This document shows positions 21,331 through 32,612 of a DNA stretch of 64,000 nucleotides, one piece after another. A program made the translations under genes and the position numbers. Numbering within the stretch: position 1 is the stretch's first letter; each line of letters begins with the position of its first letter. The notes under the pieces were generated by a model. The model was not told where the DNA came from and searched no databases. It saw only the letters and a program-made list of their open reading frames with translations. This DNA is from Gambelia wislizenii (Eukaryota > Chordata > Lepidosauria > Squamata > Crotaphytidae), in the NCBI GenBank assembly GCA_030847615.1, contig JAUMIR010000015.1:7209501-7273500 (forward strand). The letters are read 5' to 3'.

Positions 21331-23572
21331 CAGTGATGTGGGAGCTGTTCCTGACCTTGAGGTTTGGAAAGTTACTTTGGGGATTGCCAATGTTTTGTTT
21401 TGTTTTTTAATTTTTTGAGACTACAGTTCTCAGAATTCTCTAGCAAGCATGTTGGAGACTTCTGGGATTTGTTACTTCAAAAAGGAAATTTCTCCAGGAA
21501 ATATTTCTGAAGATGCCAGCCACAGATGCAGGCGAAATGTCAGAAAGAAACTATTCCAGAACATGGCCTCACAGCCCAGAAAAAAACCAAGGAAAATTTT
21601 CTCAGGCTTTGACTGTAATGAGTCTTGGTCTGGAACTTGGGCTTTGAGATTCTTTTTGAGGGTCATTTGGATTTTTTTAGCTGTTTATATTGACTGCTTC
21701 TCATTTCTGTGACATTAATTCCAGCATTACACAGATCTGCAGCCAGGATAGTGCTACCAGTGAGTAAAGCACTTAGTATAGATTTGTGCAGCATGTCTGT
21801 GTGCTGTCTTAACTGGGACCTGACAGAGATAATTCAAAAATAAGTTCCTCCACCATACATAGTTACAGCACTCTGATAGCAGTTTACCTTTCTTGGATCC
21901 ATCCTTAGGAAACCTGACATTTGCAGTTTCATGCAGCACTTAAGAAATCCCTACCTGAGAGCTGTGGTGTTGTAGTTTCATCCCAGTGCTGCAGGCAAGT
22001 TTCATCCTAACATTGATGGAAAGAATTTGAGATCTATAAAAAAAATGTGTGTGGAAGAAAGTGAAAGTAAATAAATTCATCCATTCTTGGGCTAAACCAC
22101 TGAAACTAGGGGCCAAATTCCAGATCTTGCAAAATTACTATTTCTATTCCTCTGATCCATCAGAAAGGGTGGATATCTACTTAAATAATTCTCTTGGGTA
22201 TGTTGCCATTCCCAGTGTGCTGATTGGCCACTTAGGAAACATACCCAACCAAGCGTAGTGCTCTGTTGGCCAGCCAATCAGCAGCTTGAGAGTGTTTTTC
22301 AGCACTACCTACTTGGCCTACAGCCACATCTTTGCCCATTGAGCTGCAGTAACTAAATACTCAGTCAGCTCCCCTAGCTGTCTTAACATACATGCATGGG
22401 GGAAAATAATGTTGCTTTCTATGCATCCCCCACCCACTTCCTTCTTTTTCATCCTGTCCTACCTTGTAGGGTAGATTTCCCCCCTTCCTTCCTATTCACC
22501 CCATCTGCACCCAAAAACCTGAGCCCTTCCCCCCCTTCTTCTGCCAGGGTAATATTGCTCTAAGTGCAAAAGGAAAAATGTTGGAGCAACAGACCACAGA
22601 TTAGCACAGCTGAAGTGGGTTTGTTCACATCTGTGGCTAGGCAGAGGGATGACTAGCAAACACTCATATATAGCCTAAGTACACAATGCATTGTGTGTGG
22701 CTTGGTGTAATGGAGAAAGAGGAGTGTTGATGGACGTTGGAGAAATTGCTGTTGAGTTTGTTAATGACGTTTGCAGTTTATATGCTGTATTTGTTTATAC
22801 TGAAACTGAAGATAAAGACCTCCAGATATTTTTGGATGAACCTTGCTGTCTTTAAGTGTTTTTGTGTGTAATAGTGGGCCAGAGCTATGGAACAGCTTCT
22901 AGCTGAAGCTTTTATTTTTGTGTCCTTTCTGCTGTGCAGTTCTACTGTTTTGGCTACTCCTGGGTTAGTTTGTCCCCAGGTGCCTCTCAGTGAGCCTATA
23001 CTGAGTGGACACCTGCCCCAAGGAATTTACAGGCTGCAAAACACCCCTGGAAAAGGGTGAGAAGGAGATGGGAGGCTGCTTTGGGGTTCCAGGCCTCCTT
23101 TTTCCTCCTTGGGGTAACTTTTGCGGTCCTCTGGTCACGCCTGGCTCTGCTTCCTGTGGGGAGAAAGGCTTTCTTAGCAAATGCTGCACCAGGCAGGCTG
23201 CTGCCTGCTTTAAAAACCTCTGGCTGGTGGGAGGAGCCAAAGCCAGAGAGGGAGGGGGAATAGAATGGAGCAAAGCAGGCACTCATTGGCTGCCAGCCTC
23301 ACCCCAATGGGAATCCAGCATGCTGCTCTCAAAGGGCAACTGGCCCCAGAATGGAAGGTTGAAGCTCCACAGTCTGTGTGTGGGGGGGTGAAGGCGAGCA
23401 GAAAGAATCACAAAAAAGTTAGGGGTGACCATTCCGCCCCTTGCTGGAGAGACTCCCTTGATCCTTTTTCTATTCATTTTTATTTTAACAATCGGTAGAC
23501 AAGAGTTCCTCAACCCCTTTTTCTCTAAATGAGGCAGAGCTTTTACATGCTACTTTCACCAAGTATCTAGAC
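21331..23572. other. Mostly unrecognised, with one short hairpin repeat
   Basis: No domain-bearing frames. 22190-22256 carries a hairpin (TTGGGTATGTTGCC ... GGAAACATACCCAA) around a GATTGG core. The same hairpin occurs in opposite orientation at 23905-23962, so it belongs to a dispersed element. The 128- and 105-codon open frames around 22965-23391 overlap on opposite strands in GC-rich sequence and show no domain. Confidence 0.4.
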
Positions 23573-23965
23573 CAGTGGTTCTTAACCTGGGTTCCAGGAA
23601 CCCCCAGGGGTCCTCAATGTCCTCACAGGGGGTCTACAAAGGCTTGAAGACTGCTCAGACCACCTCCTGTCTGCAGTCTGCTGGGGTTTCAAGCAGTGGT
23701 TGCAAAGTGGAGCTTGGAGTGGCAGTGTTCCTTTCACACTGTTGCATTTTTTAATATGCAGGTAGTGATTGGCTGAGGGAGTGAGAGGAGGGAGGGGCCC
23801 TTGTGAGGCTGAGGGTGTAGATGCAGATTGAATGGCAGGAGTGGATTGTGAGGTGGAAAGGGAATTTGCATGTGAGTGGTGATTGGCTGAGAGAGTGAAG
23901 AGATTGGTTGGGTATGTTTCCTAACCCACCAATCAGGACACAGGGAAAGGAAACATACCCAAGAT
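23573..23965. mobile_element. hAT-like transposon fragment
   Basis: Begins CAGTGGTTCTTAACCTGGGT, a classic hAT terminal sequence of vertebrate non-autonomous elements. It contains the hairpin repeat at 23905-23962. No opposite terminal repeat is visible, so the right end is uncertain. Confidence 0.5.
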
Positions 23966-24394
23966 ATATATTTTGTAAGAACTGAGTCAGTGAAGCTGTA
24001 CCTCCCAACTAATTAATTGGATTTTTGGAACAGTAGACATTGTTATAGAACTAGACCAACTTTTGATATGAATTTTGATATTGCTTGGTCGCCCAGAGAG
24101 GTCACATTATGGCCCTCCACCCCTGCTGCTGCTGTGATGGGACCCAGGCAGTGAACTGGTGCTGGCACCAGCAATGGGGACAGGGCAACATAGCAACTCA
24201 CCCTTAACACAGCACCTGTGTATGTTACATCAGGTACAGCTAGTATGAAATATTAAGGGAAGAACTTGCTAGTGAAAACCTAATACTATGCCAAAGGTTA
24301 TGGGTAGTCCAAACAGAGGAGAGCAATTGAATCAGTTCAATTTACCTTTGTGTTTACTCACCAGTCAACAGTTGATTGAACAGGGGTGTAGTTA
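23966..24394. other. Non-coding, nothing recognised
   Basis: No domain-bearing frame and no repeat that I can name. Confidence 0.35.
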
Positions 24395-24663
24395 CATTCC
24401 ACAATTATAGTCGTTTCATACCATTTAACTACCAGGACTCCTTATGGAATCATGGGATCTGCAGTTTGGTGAGAGACTGAGGCTGCTGCTACACTGCAGA
24501 AACAATGCAGTTTGACACCACTTTAACTATCATGGCTCCATCCTATGGAATTCTAGGTATTTTGTAGTTTGTTATGCCACCAGAGCTTTTTGACAGAGAA
24601 GGCTAAATATCTCACAAAACTACAAATCCCAGGACTTCATCACCTTAAGCCATGGCAGTATAG
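24395..24663. mobile_element. Foldback MITE remnants, family M-related
   Basis: GGCTGCTGCTACACTGCAGA starts a unit with AATGCAGTTTGACACCACTT, ATGGAATTCTAGGTATTTTG and the inverted ACTACAAATCCCAGGACTTC. A partial second unit precedes it (24395-24483). The right arm is cut by a CR1 scrap. Related to, but not identical with, the family M copies at 326-4345. Confidence 0.5.
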
Positions 24664-24724
24664 TGTCTCAATCAAGGGAAGTAGTAGTGCCACTCTATTC
24701 TGCTTTGGTCAGACTTCACATATT
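24664..24724 (+). mobile_element. CR1 scrap, internal
   Basis: TCAATCAAGGGAAGTAGTAG, TGCCACTCTATTCTGC and TTGGTCAGACTTCACAT match the CR1 ORF2 stretch encoding [16 protein letters not shown]. Both the 5' and 3' ends of CR1 are missing. Confidence 0.7.
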
Positions 24725-25559
24725 CTTCTATTTGACACCAGTACAGGAATCCAGCTGGGTCTGAGCTAGATTGTTTCCCTACTCCCTACTTGTTCTAGCT
24801 AGATTGTTTCCCTACTCCCACTTCTAAACTCAAAAAAAGTTGAGTTTTCCGGGATGCTGTACAAGAGCAGATAAAAGTGAAACAGCACTTACCCAACTCC
24901 TTGAAAAGCCCAAATGAAGAGTGGTCACTGAAGGCTGAGAGATATTGGGGGGGGGGGTTAACATGCTGTGTGGCACAGAGGCTTTTATATCCTTCTGGAG
25001 GCAAGCAGAATGTGCATGACACATACCCTTTGCCTGGGGATTTAATTAATTCACAACCTTTGTTTTTAAATTTTATCTCACTTTTCATCTTTGTTTAAAT
25101 AATTGCATGTTATAATTTATGAAGTGTCATTTATTTTTGTCAACTCATTTCATTTCAGTCCCACTTCCTTCTCTTTCTTCCCCTCTACCCTTCAATTTTC
25201 CTTTGTTTATCTCATGGTTTCAAGTTTTCAAGGTTGAAAAGCTGCCCTCAGTACAGTTTTATACTTCCTGGCCTTGGGCAAAAGGATGTGGATCAAACTG
25301 ACAATGCAGCTGAAATTTTCTGAGAACCAAAACCATGGTCCATCCCACCCACGAAGAATTCAAGTAATTTCACATGACAGCAGAAATGGATTTACTAGCC
25401 TGGGAAAAAAAGTTCTACTTGTACATCTCTTCTGTGAATGCTGACATGAAGGATTCTTCATGTGTTGACAGATTGTTCTAGTACTTCCTGGACTTCCCTG
25501 AAACATTTGACATGGTTCCTGGCATCCATTGCATGTTGATATAGGATGTGTCCCCCTCA
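24725..25559. other. Non-coding, nothing recognised
   Basis: Contains a direct repeat of CTAGATTGTTTCCCTACTCC (near 24766 and 24799). Otherwise featureless. Confidence 0.35.
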
Positions 25560-26045
25560 CCCTTCCCAAATAAACACAGACACCATATATGTTTTAAGAA
25601 TATATTGAAACATCATTAGGAATATAAAAAGATAATATAGGAATATATATATATTGGCAATGAAGGCCACAACTTTGATGACAGATGCTTTGGTTGGCAC
25701 AAGCACATGGGTTCGGACCCAGATCTCAACCAATCCACTTGTCTGGTTAATGAAACCACTGTTGGCCCACCTGCAGACAATCACCAGTCCATGAAGGGGA
25801 GGAGTCCGGGCAGACCCCTACATTGCCTGCTAAGCCCATCTCCTCCCCTCCCACCACCCAGAGTCATGTGATAAGCCTTGAAAGGGGGAGGCATTCCATA
25901 GCGCCATGCCCCAAATTGGCAACCCAATGTCCTAGCCTCCCCCAGGTCCCTGTGACCTTGAACTTGACTTTGACCTTGACTCTGAACTTGACAGAGACCC
26001 CTGTTACCAATAAATTTGGTAACCCTGCCAACCACCCCTTAAAGC
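25560..26045. repeat. Unclassified repeat E, copy 2
   Basis: Homologous blocks with 20215-20640, ending in a TTGAACTTGACTTTGACC-type minisatellite (25955-25993) and CCAATAAATTTGGTAACCC. It is in the same orientation as copy 1, about 5.3 kb away. An LTR pair is conceivable, but divergence is high and no coding sequence lies between. Confidence 0.4.
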
Positions 26046-26074
26046 TGAAACAATAATAATACAATGCATGCTGA

Positions 26075-26470
26075 ATAACATATTAATAAACATAAAAGAG
26101 GGTGTGTGTGTGTGTGTGCGGGATTCGGCTCTCGAGGAGCCACTGGCTGGTCAGGCACTGGGGTCAGGAATTTATACCCGACCTCCAGACCTGACTGAAA
26201 ACCTGATGCAGTGTGCAACAAGTTTCCACCTCCCAGCCAATCAGAGGGTGAGGCTTGTCCTTGCCCCTGATTGGCTGGGAAGCATTCAAATGGGCCAATC
26301 AGGGACAAGGAAGCCTCTCCCTGGCTGGCTGCTGTTCTTGCCCCTTCCTGGCTTGCAGTGCAAGCCAGGAACGAGACAACAAGGCATAGTGGTGCCCATG
26401 CTGCCACTTCCCTGCCATGTGGGAAGGGGTGAGACCCCCCCGCCCAACCCACAAACGAGCTGCTGGCAAG
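26075..26470 (-). mobile_element. LTR-like sequence with TATA and CCAAT motifs
   Basis: On the minus strand CCAAT-type motifs (around 26225-26305) precede a TATA-like GGGTATAAATTCC (near 26173), then a (CA)n run and A/T-rich sequence with TTATTAATATG. The order fits a promoter-bearing LTR. No partner or coding region was found. A plus-strand (GT)n run lies at 26102-26119. Confidence 0.3.
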
Positions 26471-26554
26471 CAGGTAAGTCTGGCAGCTCCATTGTCATTT
26501 GCTTTCAATATTTCATTAAATATGAATGTAAGAGACTCACTGGTTGGACACAAG

Positions 26555-26640
26555 GGAGTGCTTTGATTGTGTTTTCCTGCAAGGCAGGGGGTTGGACTGG
26601 ATGTTCCTCATGGTCACTTCCAATTCTATGATTCTATGGA
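26555..26640 (+). mobile_element. CR1 LINE, 3' tip (copy e)
   Basis: GTGCTTTGATTGTGTTTTCC, GGCAGGGGGTTGGACTGGAT and CAATTCTATGATTCTATG give a CR1 3' tip of about 85 bp. Its octamer tail is interrupted by the foldback element at 26638. Confidence 0.8.
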
Positions 26641-26902
26641 CCTTATCAGATGCAGCAAAAACTACAAGAACAAAAAAATGGACATTAACAGATGATGTCA
26701 TTCTTCAGCTGTTCCAGGGTGTAGCACGGGTGTGAATAATGCATCCCTTTTTATTGATGCTTTATTCATGCCTGTGCTATGCCCACAGAATGGCTGAAAA
26801 CACAGGTGTCTGATAATGGCGCCCTTCCTGTTCTTGTAGCATTTTTCTGATGCAGTTGGGGACACAGTTTTGTGTGGCATTTCCCCGCATCTGATAAAAT
26901 CC
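26638..26902. mobile_element. Foldback MITE with GGAnnTTATCAGATG ends
   Basis: The left end GGACCTTATCAGATGC and the right end (reverse complement) GGATTTTATCAGATGC form terminal inverted repeats. Inside, AACTACAAGAAC pairs with GTTCTTGTAG. It sits in the CR1 octamer tail: ATTCTAT lies on its left and TAAGATTCTAAG on its right, so the flanking triplets are TAT and TAA. 265 bp, non-coding. Confidence 0.6.
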
Positions 26903-27268
26903 TAAGATTCTAAGGGTCCATCTGCCTCAGAATCCTCTTTCCAATGGTAGCCAAGGAGATAGTATTATTGCAGAAGCAGGACCTTGGGCAACACCCCAGT
27001 TTATTGGCTTCCACTAACTCCAACTCAGTGAAATACCACCTCTAAACCCTTATTTATTGGATTTATATCATGTCTTTCCATCCAAGAGCTCACGACAGTA
27101 GCTAACAGTCTACATTTCCTGATGTAACTATGACAACAGAGTTCCATCATTGTAGCTACATCTGATAATGCTATTGGTGGTTGTCCCTAGGTTCTAGAAC
27201 TCCTTTTCCAGGGAAGCTATTGGCAGGCAAATAGCTTTTTATTCTAACAGGCACTTAACACAAAATAT
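26903..27268. other. Non-coding; possible L2-like reverse tail
   Basis: GGATTTATATCATGTCTTTCC near 27060 resembles a reverse L2-like 3' end. The remainder is unrecognised. Confidence 0.35.
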
Positions 27269-27482
27269 TTTTAAAGAACGGGCTTGTAAGGAGTGCTGTA
27301 TTGTTTTACACAGAACTGTTTTTAATTGCTTTTAATTTTAATTTAAAAAACTTTAATTGCTTTTAATATAACAAATTCCTTAGTTCATTTTTTTTTACAT
27401 TTTTCACTTCGGTTTATTTTTCTTGTGTTATATTGTAAGCTGCCCTTGGGGTGGAGTGGAATAATAATAATAATAATAATAC
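27269..27482 (+). mobile_element. L2-like LINE 3' tail with (AAT)n
   Basis: T-rich 3' UTR (TTTTAATTGC repeats), then GTTATATTGTAAGCTGCCCT and TGGGGTGGAGTGGAATAATA, ending in an (AAT)n tail at 27461-27481. The minus-strand L2-like LINE at 47887 also has an (AAT)n tail. Confidence 0.6.
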
Positions 27483-28065
27483 CCCCTCCCTCCAACAACT
27501 TCATCCAGGCAGCACCTCAACTGAAAGGTTTCCAAAGTGCCATAGATCATGGGATGGCATCTGCTGTGCTCTCCTGGTTGCAGGGATTGAGATCCTGCTG
27601 CAACTGCTGCTGCAACTGCTTATCTCAGTGTGCCTTGTGAGCAAGAGAGCTCTGCAGATGTCATTTCCAAGCATCCCAATCTGCAGTGACTCAGACACCC
27701 TTCAGCTGGAAGAGCATCCTGACTAAAAGTGTAGTTTTGAGGGGTTGTGTTTGGTCCTTAATGATTGTAAACATGAATCCTAAAAATTACGAGATTGTAA
27801 ATCTAGATTATGATCTTGTACCTACTGAATAGGATGCCAGCCTTCACACACACACACTTCTCCCTTCTCCATTCTATGATCACAACATCCATGGGGGGAT
27901 GTGTTGGGGCATAGAAAGATGTGCTGTGTCCACCACGACCACCTGCAGAGTTGTTCCATGTCGACAGGACGCCAAGGAGAAGGTTTCTGGAGAGACTTCT
28001 GCAAAAGACTTCAGGCTGAGAAGGAAAAATTCCTTCACCCCAGCACACTGCCTTGAGCTCTGGCT
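27483..28065. other. Non-coding, nothing recognised
   Basis: Contains CTGCTGCAACTGCTGCTGC (27594-27620), which produces overlapping open frames of low complexity. No gene supported. Confidence 0.35.
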
Positions 28066-28400
28066 TGCCAAATAAAGACAGCAACAAGGCCAGCCTTCAC
28101 TCAACTTGAGGGCTTTAATCTTTGTTTGCAGTATATTTACAATAAATATACAGAGTATAGGACAATCTCTCTTAAACCAACAAACTGCTTCACCAACCAC
28201 CATCCACAACAAACCCACACTGGAGATAATTCCCATCTCCTTTTTATAGGAAGTTAAACAATGCCTGTTACATCAGACATCTTAGGTGTGCATACTCTCA
28301 AGTGCTAACTGACACACACACCTTCCACTGGAGCTTACCTACTTTCATTACTAAGCTTACAGCTCCATCTTGTGGTCACATCCATGTCATTTCCTGACAG
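28066..28400 (-). mobile_element. LTR-like fragment
   Basis: On the minus strand a TATA-like CCTATAAAAAGGAG (near 28240) is followed about 110 nt later by TATTTATTGTAAATATACTG and AGATTAAAGCC. This resembles a promoter, R and U5 arrangement. No partner or coding sequence. Confidence 0.3.
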
Positions 28401-29198
28401 GATGCCAGTCTGGCTTGTGTCCAGACTATCTGAAAGACCAGGGCCTGAATCCTGTTGGTAGTCCCACCTGGAAGAGGCTTACTGTCCAAGTTTTGAGAGG
28501 TTTGGGGATTTTTTGCCCTTGTTCCCACATTCATAAGCATCTCTGGTGAGGACACAAGTGAGGACTTCTCAATGACTGGCCCCAGGCTGCGAAACCCCCT
28601 TCAATGGGAGGCTAGGTTGGCCTTCTCTCTGTTTTCCTTCATTGGAAGACAAGACCCTTTCAATATTTGATCAAATATAAACATAAGACAGGTTTCGGGT
28701 ATTAACTGGCTTTTCCTCATTTGTTGTGTTAGAAATGCTTTTAAATTCAGTTTTGTTGTGTGTGTCTCTCTCTCTTTCTGGCTTTTCTTCGCAAATAAAG
28801 ATTCAGGAAGGACTCATCCCGCGCTTTCTGCAAGTGTGCTGATCACTACAAAGGCCAATCTGAGGTAAACAAGTCCAGTTGCAGAAAGCACAGCAGAAGG
28901 TCTCCTTGGGTGATGTTTCTGGGTTGTGATTCTTTCTGCATTGTCGTTTCTCTTCAAGACTTGTTAGGCATGAGTTCTCCAATAAGGCTGCAACATTGTG
29001 GATAGTGTGTCTCCATGCCTTCCGAAGTGAGGCCAGGGCGGACCATTGTTGGTGATCAATTTGGCTGAGCCTGAGATGTTGTTTCAGGGAGTCCTTGTAT
29101 CACTTTTTTGGAGTGCCCCTATTGAATTCTCTAACTGTTCTTTAGTATTATGATTATTCACCCAAATTCTGTTATTAGTCTCCACTAAAGTGGACAGA
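28401..29198. other. Unclassified, probably repeat-derived
   Basis: GACCATTGTTGGTGATCAAT and GAGCCTGAGATGTTGTTTCA look like phrases from a reptile repeat, but I cannot place them. A short (TC)n run lies near 28766. No gene. Confidence 0.3.
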
Positions 29199-29925
29199 GC
29201 CAATGTGGCTTAGTGGTTTGAATGTTGGACTAGGCCTCCAGGGTGTTGTCTAGACAATGAAAAAAACTCCTCATAGAATGTGAGGAGAATACCTTTTCTC
29301 CCAATGATATCCAGCAGTGATTCACTGTTTTCGGAAGGAGGGGGGGCAAACTGCTTGAGAAAAGCCTTTGCACTTTTCCTGGAGTTTTTTTCCTCCAAAA
29401 TATGCAGAAATGTGCATTATCACCAATTTGGACAACTAATTCACAGTGCAGCAAAATCTGGAATTTGATAGTTGCAGGGGGGGGGGCTTGCCAGCAATGA
29501 AGTAGCCAGAACTGCCATTTTTTAGTTTTGCAGTAGTGATCATGCACATTTTTGCAAGGGTAGGGCAACCAAACAGTATTTTAAAGTGGGAGGTCACACT
29601 TTGGCACTTTAGACAAAGTTTTAAAAAACTTTGCAGTGGTGGCAACTTACAGACAATAATAAAGGAAGTAATTCACTAGCAGTCACTATCTTGATTCACA
29701 GGGCTCTGTGTGAACTTCAAATAGAGATAATTTTGCATAGCAGCGATCTTGTCAAGAAACCATGGAGACAAATGGACGTTGCTGTGATGTTGCTTTAATG
29801 CACAGCAATCGGCATTATATCACCTCATCTAGTCAAGCCCCAGGATTCAAATCACCACTCAGCCATGGCTAACTCTCTCAGCCTCAAAGGAAGGCAATTA
29901 CAAAACTGCCCGTAAGAAATCTTGA
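29199..29925 (+). mobile_element. Sauria-type SINE split by an insert
   Basis: The tRNA-like head (GAGCCAATGTGGCTTAGTGG, GTTGGACTAGG) ends at about 29240. The SINE resumes at about 29841 with CAGGATTCAAATCACCACTC, then AGCCATGG and CTCAGCCTCAAAGGAAGGCA. The intervening 600 bp (29241-29840) are unclassified. The tail after the GGCAATTACAAAAC region is missing. Confidence 0.6.
29241..29840. other. Insert of unknown class inside a SINE
   Basis: About 600 bp. The ends have a weak inverted similarity: CAGGGTGTTGTCTAGAC on the left against CTGGGGCTTGACTAGAT from the right, 12 of 17 identical. No target duplication is evident and no ORF is recognisable. It may be a decayed DNA transposon. Confidence 0.35.
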
Positions 29926-29927
29926 GA

Positions 29928-30085
29928 GCCAGTGTGGTGTAGTGGCTTGAATGTTGGGCTAGGACACTATTAGACATGGGTTTGGATCCCCTCTTGGCCA
30001 TGTAAACCCTTGGAGTGACCTTGAGCAAGTCCCACTCTCTCACTTTCAAAGGAAGGCAAAGGCAAACCGTCTGTGAACAAATCTT
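29928..30085 (+). mobile_element. Sauria-type SINE, truncated at 3' end
   Basis: TTGAGAGCCAGTGTGGTGTA, GGCTTGAATGTTGGGCTAGG, GGGTTTGGATCCCC (B-box-like), GGAGTGACCTTGAGCAAGTC and AACAAATCTTGTCATGAAAA follow the SINE consensus order. The Bov-B-like tail is lost. Confidence 0.7.
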
Positions 30086-30369
30086 GTCATGAAAACTGAG
30101 TTATAGATTCACTTTAGTGTTGTAACTCAAATTGCGACCCACTCATGACACTCAAATCAAGTTGATAAACTGGGGGATTTTAAATAGCTCTAAGGTATGT
30201 CTGCAAGAGGTTGGATAACTTACGGGATCTTTGCACCTTTGTATATCAGTACTCACTGATGTGATTCCAAGCCAATTTTTCTTTAAAAAATTGTTTTTAT
30301 TGTAAAATAATCATGGAAGCATTCACTCACACACACACAATCACAAGACAACCACACAAGACTAATGAA
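30086..30369. other. Non-coding; CA-rich LTR-like end
   Basis: CACTCACACACACACAATCA to ACACAAGACTAATGAAG (30322-30370) resembles the stretch at 9957-10003, suggesting a shared LTR-like family cut by the next CR1. The remainder is unrecognised. Confidence 0.3.
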
Positions 30370-31326
30370 GACCAGTGCTATTCAACATCTTTATCAATGA
30401 CTTGGATGAGGGAATTAGGGGCATACTTACCAAATTTGCAGATGACACCAAATTAGGAGGAGTAGCTAATACCCTGGAGGACAGGATCAAAATACAAAAT
30501 GACCTGGATAAACTGGAGAGCTGGCCAAAGCTAAAAAAATGAAATTCAATATGGAGAAATGTAAAGTACTGCACTTAGGGTGGAAAAATGAAATGCATAG
30601 ATATAGGATGGGAGAGACCTGGCTGAATGAGACTACGTGCGAAAGGGATCTAGGAGTCCTAGTAGACCACTAGTTGAACATGAGTCAACAGTGTGATGTG
30701 ACAGCTAAAAAGGCCAATGCGATTTTGGGCTGCATCAATAGACGTATAGTGTCCAGATCAAGGGAAGTAATAGTGCCACTCTATTCTGCCTTGGTCAGAC
30801 CTCACCTAGAATGCTGTGTCCAGTTCTGGGCACCACAATTCAAAAAGGATATTGACAAATTGGACCGTGTCCAGAGGAGGGCGACTAAAATGGTGAAAGG
30901 TCTGGAAACCATGCCTTATGAGGAGAGACTTAGGGAGCTGGGTATGTTTAGCCTGGAAAAAAGACAGTTAAGAGGCAATATGAGAGCCCTGTTTAAGTAT
31001 TTGAAGGGGTATCGTGTTGAGGATGGAGCAAGCTTGTTTTCTGCTGCTCCAGAGATTGGAACACGGAGCAATGGATGCAAGCTCCAGGAACAGAGATTCC
31101 ACCTCAAGATTAGGAGGAACTTTTTGACAGTAAGAGCTGTTTGGCAGTGGAACGCACTCCCTTGGAGCGTGGTGGGGTCTCCTTCCTTGGAGGTCTTTAA
31201 ACAGAGGCTGGATGGCCATCTGTCAGGGATGCTTTGATTTTGTATTCCTGCATGGCAGGGGGTTGGACTGGATGGCCCTCGTGGTCTCTTCCAACTCTGC
31301 AATTCTATGATTCTATGATTCTATGA
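30370..31326 (+). mobile_element. CR1 LINE, 5'-truncated (copy f)
   Basis: Starts inside ORF2 at the [15 protein letters not shown] block and runs to an intact octamer tail (ATTCTATGATTCTATGATTC, 31302-31325). A 187-codon open frame (30674-31237) covers the carboxy-terminal domain, with [20 protein letters not shown] and LEVFKQRLDGHLSGML. Upstream of it a stop separates the FADDTKLGG palm. It lacks the endonuclease. Confidence 0.93.
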
Positions 31327-31391
31327 AGAGTCAACAAAACAGCTATCGGTAAGTAAGAGGTAATAGTGTATTAATTCTACTGTCTAAAAGT

Positions 31392-32342
31392 TTCAATAAC
31401 TTTATCAATGACTTGGATAATGGATTTAGGGGCTTACTTATCAAATTTACAGATGACACCAAATTAGGAGGAGTAGCTAATACCCTAGAGGACAGGATCA
31501 AAATTCAAAATGACCTGGATAGACTGGAGAGTGGGCCCAAATGTAACAAAATGAAATTCAGTACAGAGAAATGTAAGGTACTGCACTTAGGGCGGAAAAA
31601 CGAAATGCATAGATACAGGATGGGGGAGATCTGGCTGAAAGAGACTATGTGTGAAAGGGATCTAGGACTCCTAGTAGACCACAAGTTGAACATGAGTCAA
31701 CAATGTGATGCGGTAGCTTAGAAGGCCAATGTGATTTTGGGCTGCATCAATAGAAGTATAGTGTCTAGATCAAGGGAATAGTGACATTCTAGTCTGCCTT
31801 GGTCAGGCCTTGGTCAGGTCTCACCTAGAATACTGTGTCCAGTTCTGGGCACCACAATTCAAAAAGGATATTGACAAATTGGAGCGTGTCCAGAGGAGAG
31901 CGACTAAAATGGTGAAAGGTCTGGAAACCATGTCTTATGAGGAAAAACTTAGGGAGCTGGTTATGTTTAGCCTGGAAAAACAACAGTTTAAGGGGTGATG
32001 TGATAGCCCTGTTTAAATATTTGAAGGGATGTCATACTGAGGATGGGCAAACTTGTTTTCTGCTTCTCCAGAGATTGGAACACAGAGCAAAGGATGCAAG
32101 CTCCAGGAACAGAGATTCCACCTCAACATTGGGAGGAAATTTCTGGCAGTAAGAGCTGTTCGGCAATGGAACACACTCCCTTGGAGCGTGGTGGGGTCTC
32201 CTTCCTTGGAGGTCTTTAAACAGAGGCTAGATGGCCATCTGTTGGGGATGCTTTGATTGTGTAAAGGAATCAGAAGGGGGTTGGAGTACATGGCTCTCGT
32301 GGTCTCTTCCAACTCTACAACTCTATGATTCTATGATTCTGT
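31392..32342 (+). mobile_element. CR1 LINE, 5'-truncated (copy g)
   Basis: Begins AACTTTATCAATGACTTGGA, nearly the same ORF2 position as copy f. It continues with KFTDDTKLGGVANTLEDRIK (altered catalytic block, Thr for Ala) and several frameshifts, and ends with the octamer tail near 32320-32340. More decayed than copy f. Confidence 0.92.
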
Positions 32343-32612
32343 GAAAGCCTTGTCCCACACTGGGAAAAAGGTAGGGTGATGATCAGGATGTTTTTGCTGC
32401 TGCTGATAAAAACAAGCAACATCTTCCTGTTACTTTCTACTGTGATGCAGTTTTTGTCATTTCTAGTGCAATTTTGACAAGGATTTTTGTAGGAAACTTT
32501 ATACCTTTCTCTTATGAGTTTTGAAGTTCTACTCCCAAGAAAGCATGAGAAAGTAGCAAAAAGATTATTAACTTTATTTATTTATGTATTTATTTGCTGG
32601 GGCTGAGTGAGA
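32343..32612. other. Non-coding, nothing recognised
   Basis: Short spacer with a TTTATTTATTTATG run (near 32574). No gene. Confidence 0.4.

Noticed and set aside
22965..23391. Opposing 105- and 128-codon frames
   Set aside because: Overlapping frames on both strands in GC-rich sequence, with no domain, splice signals or promoter.
29239..29840. hAT element in the split SINE
   Set aside because: The terminal similarity is weak and no 8-bp duplication is visible, so I left it unclassified.
30370..32342. Tandem duplication producing CR1 copies f and g
   Set aside because: The flanks are different, each copy has its own octamer tail, and divergence differs. Two insertions are more likely.
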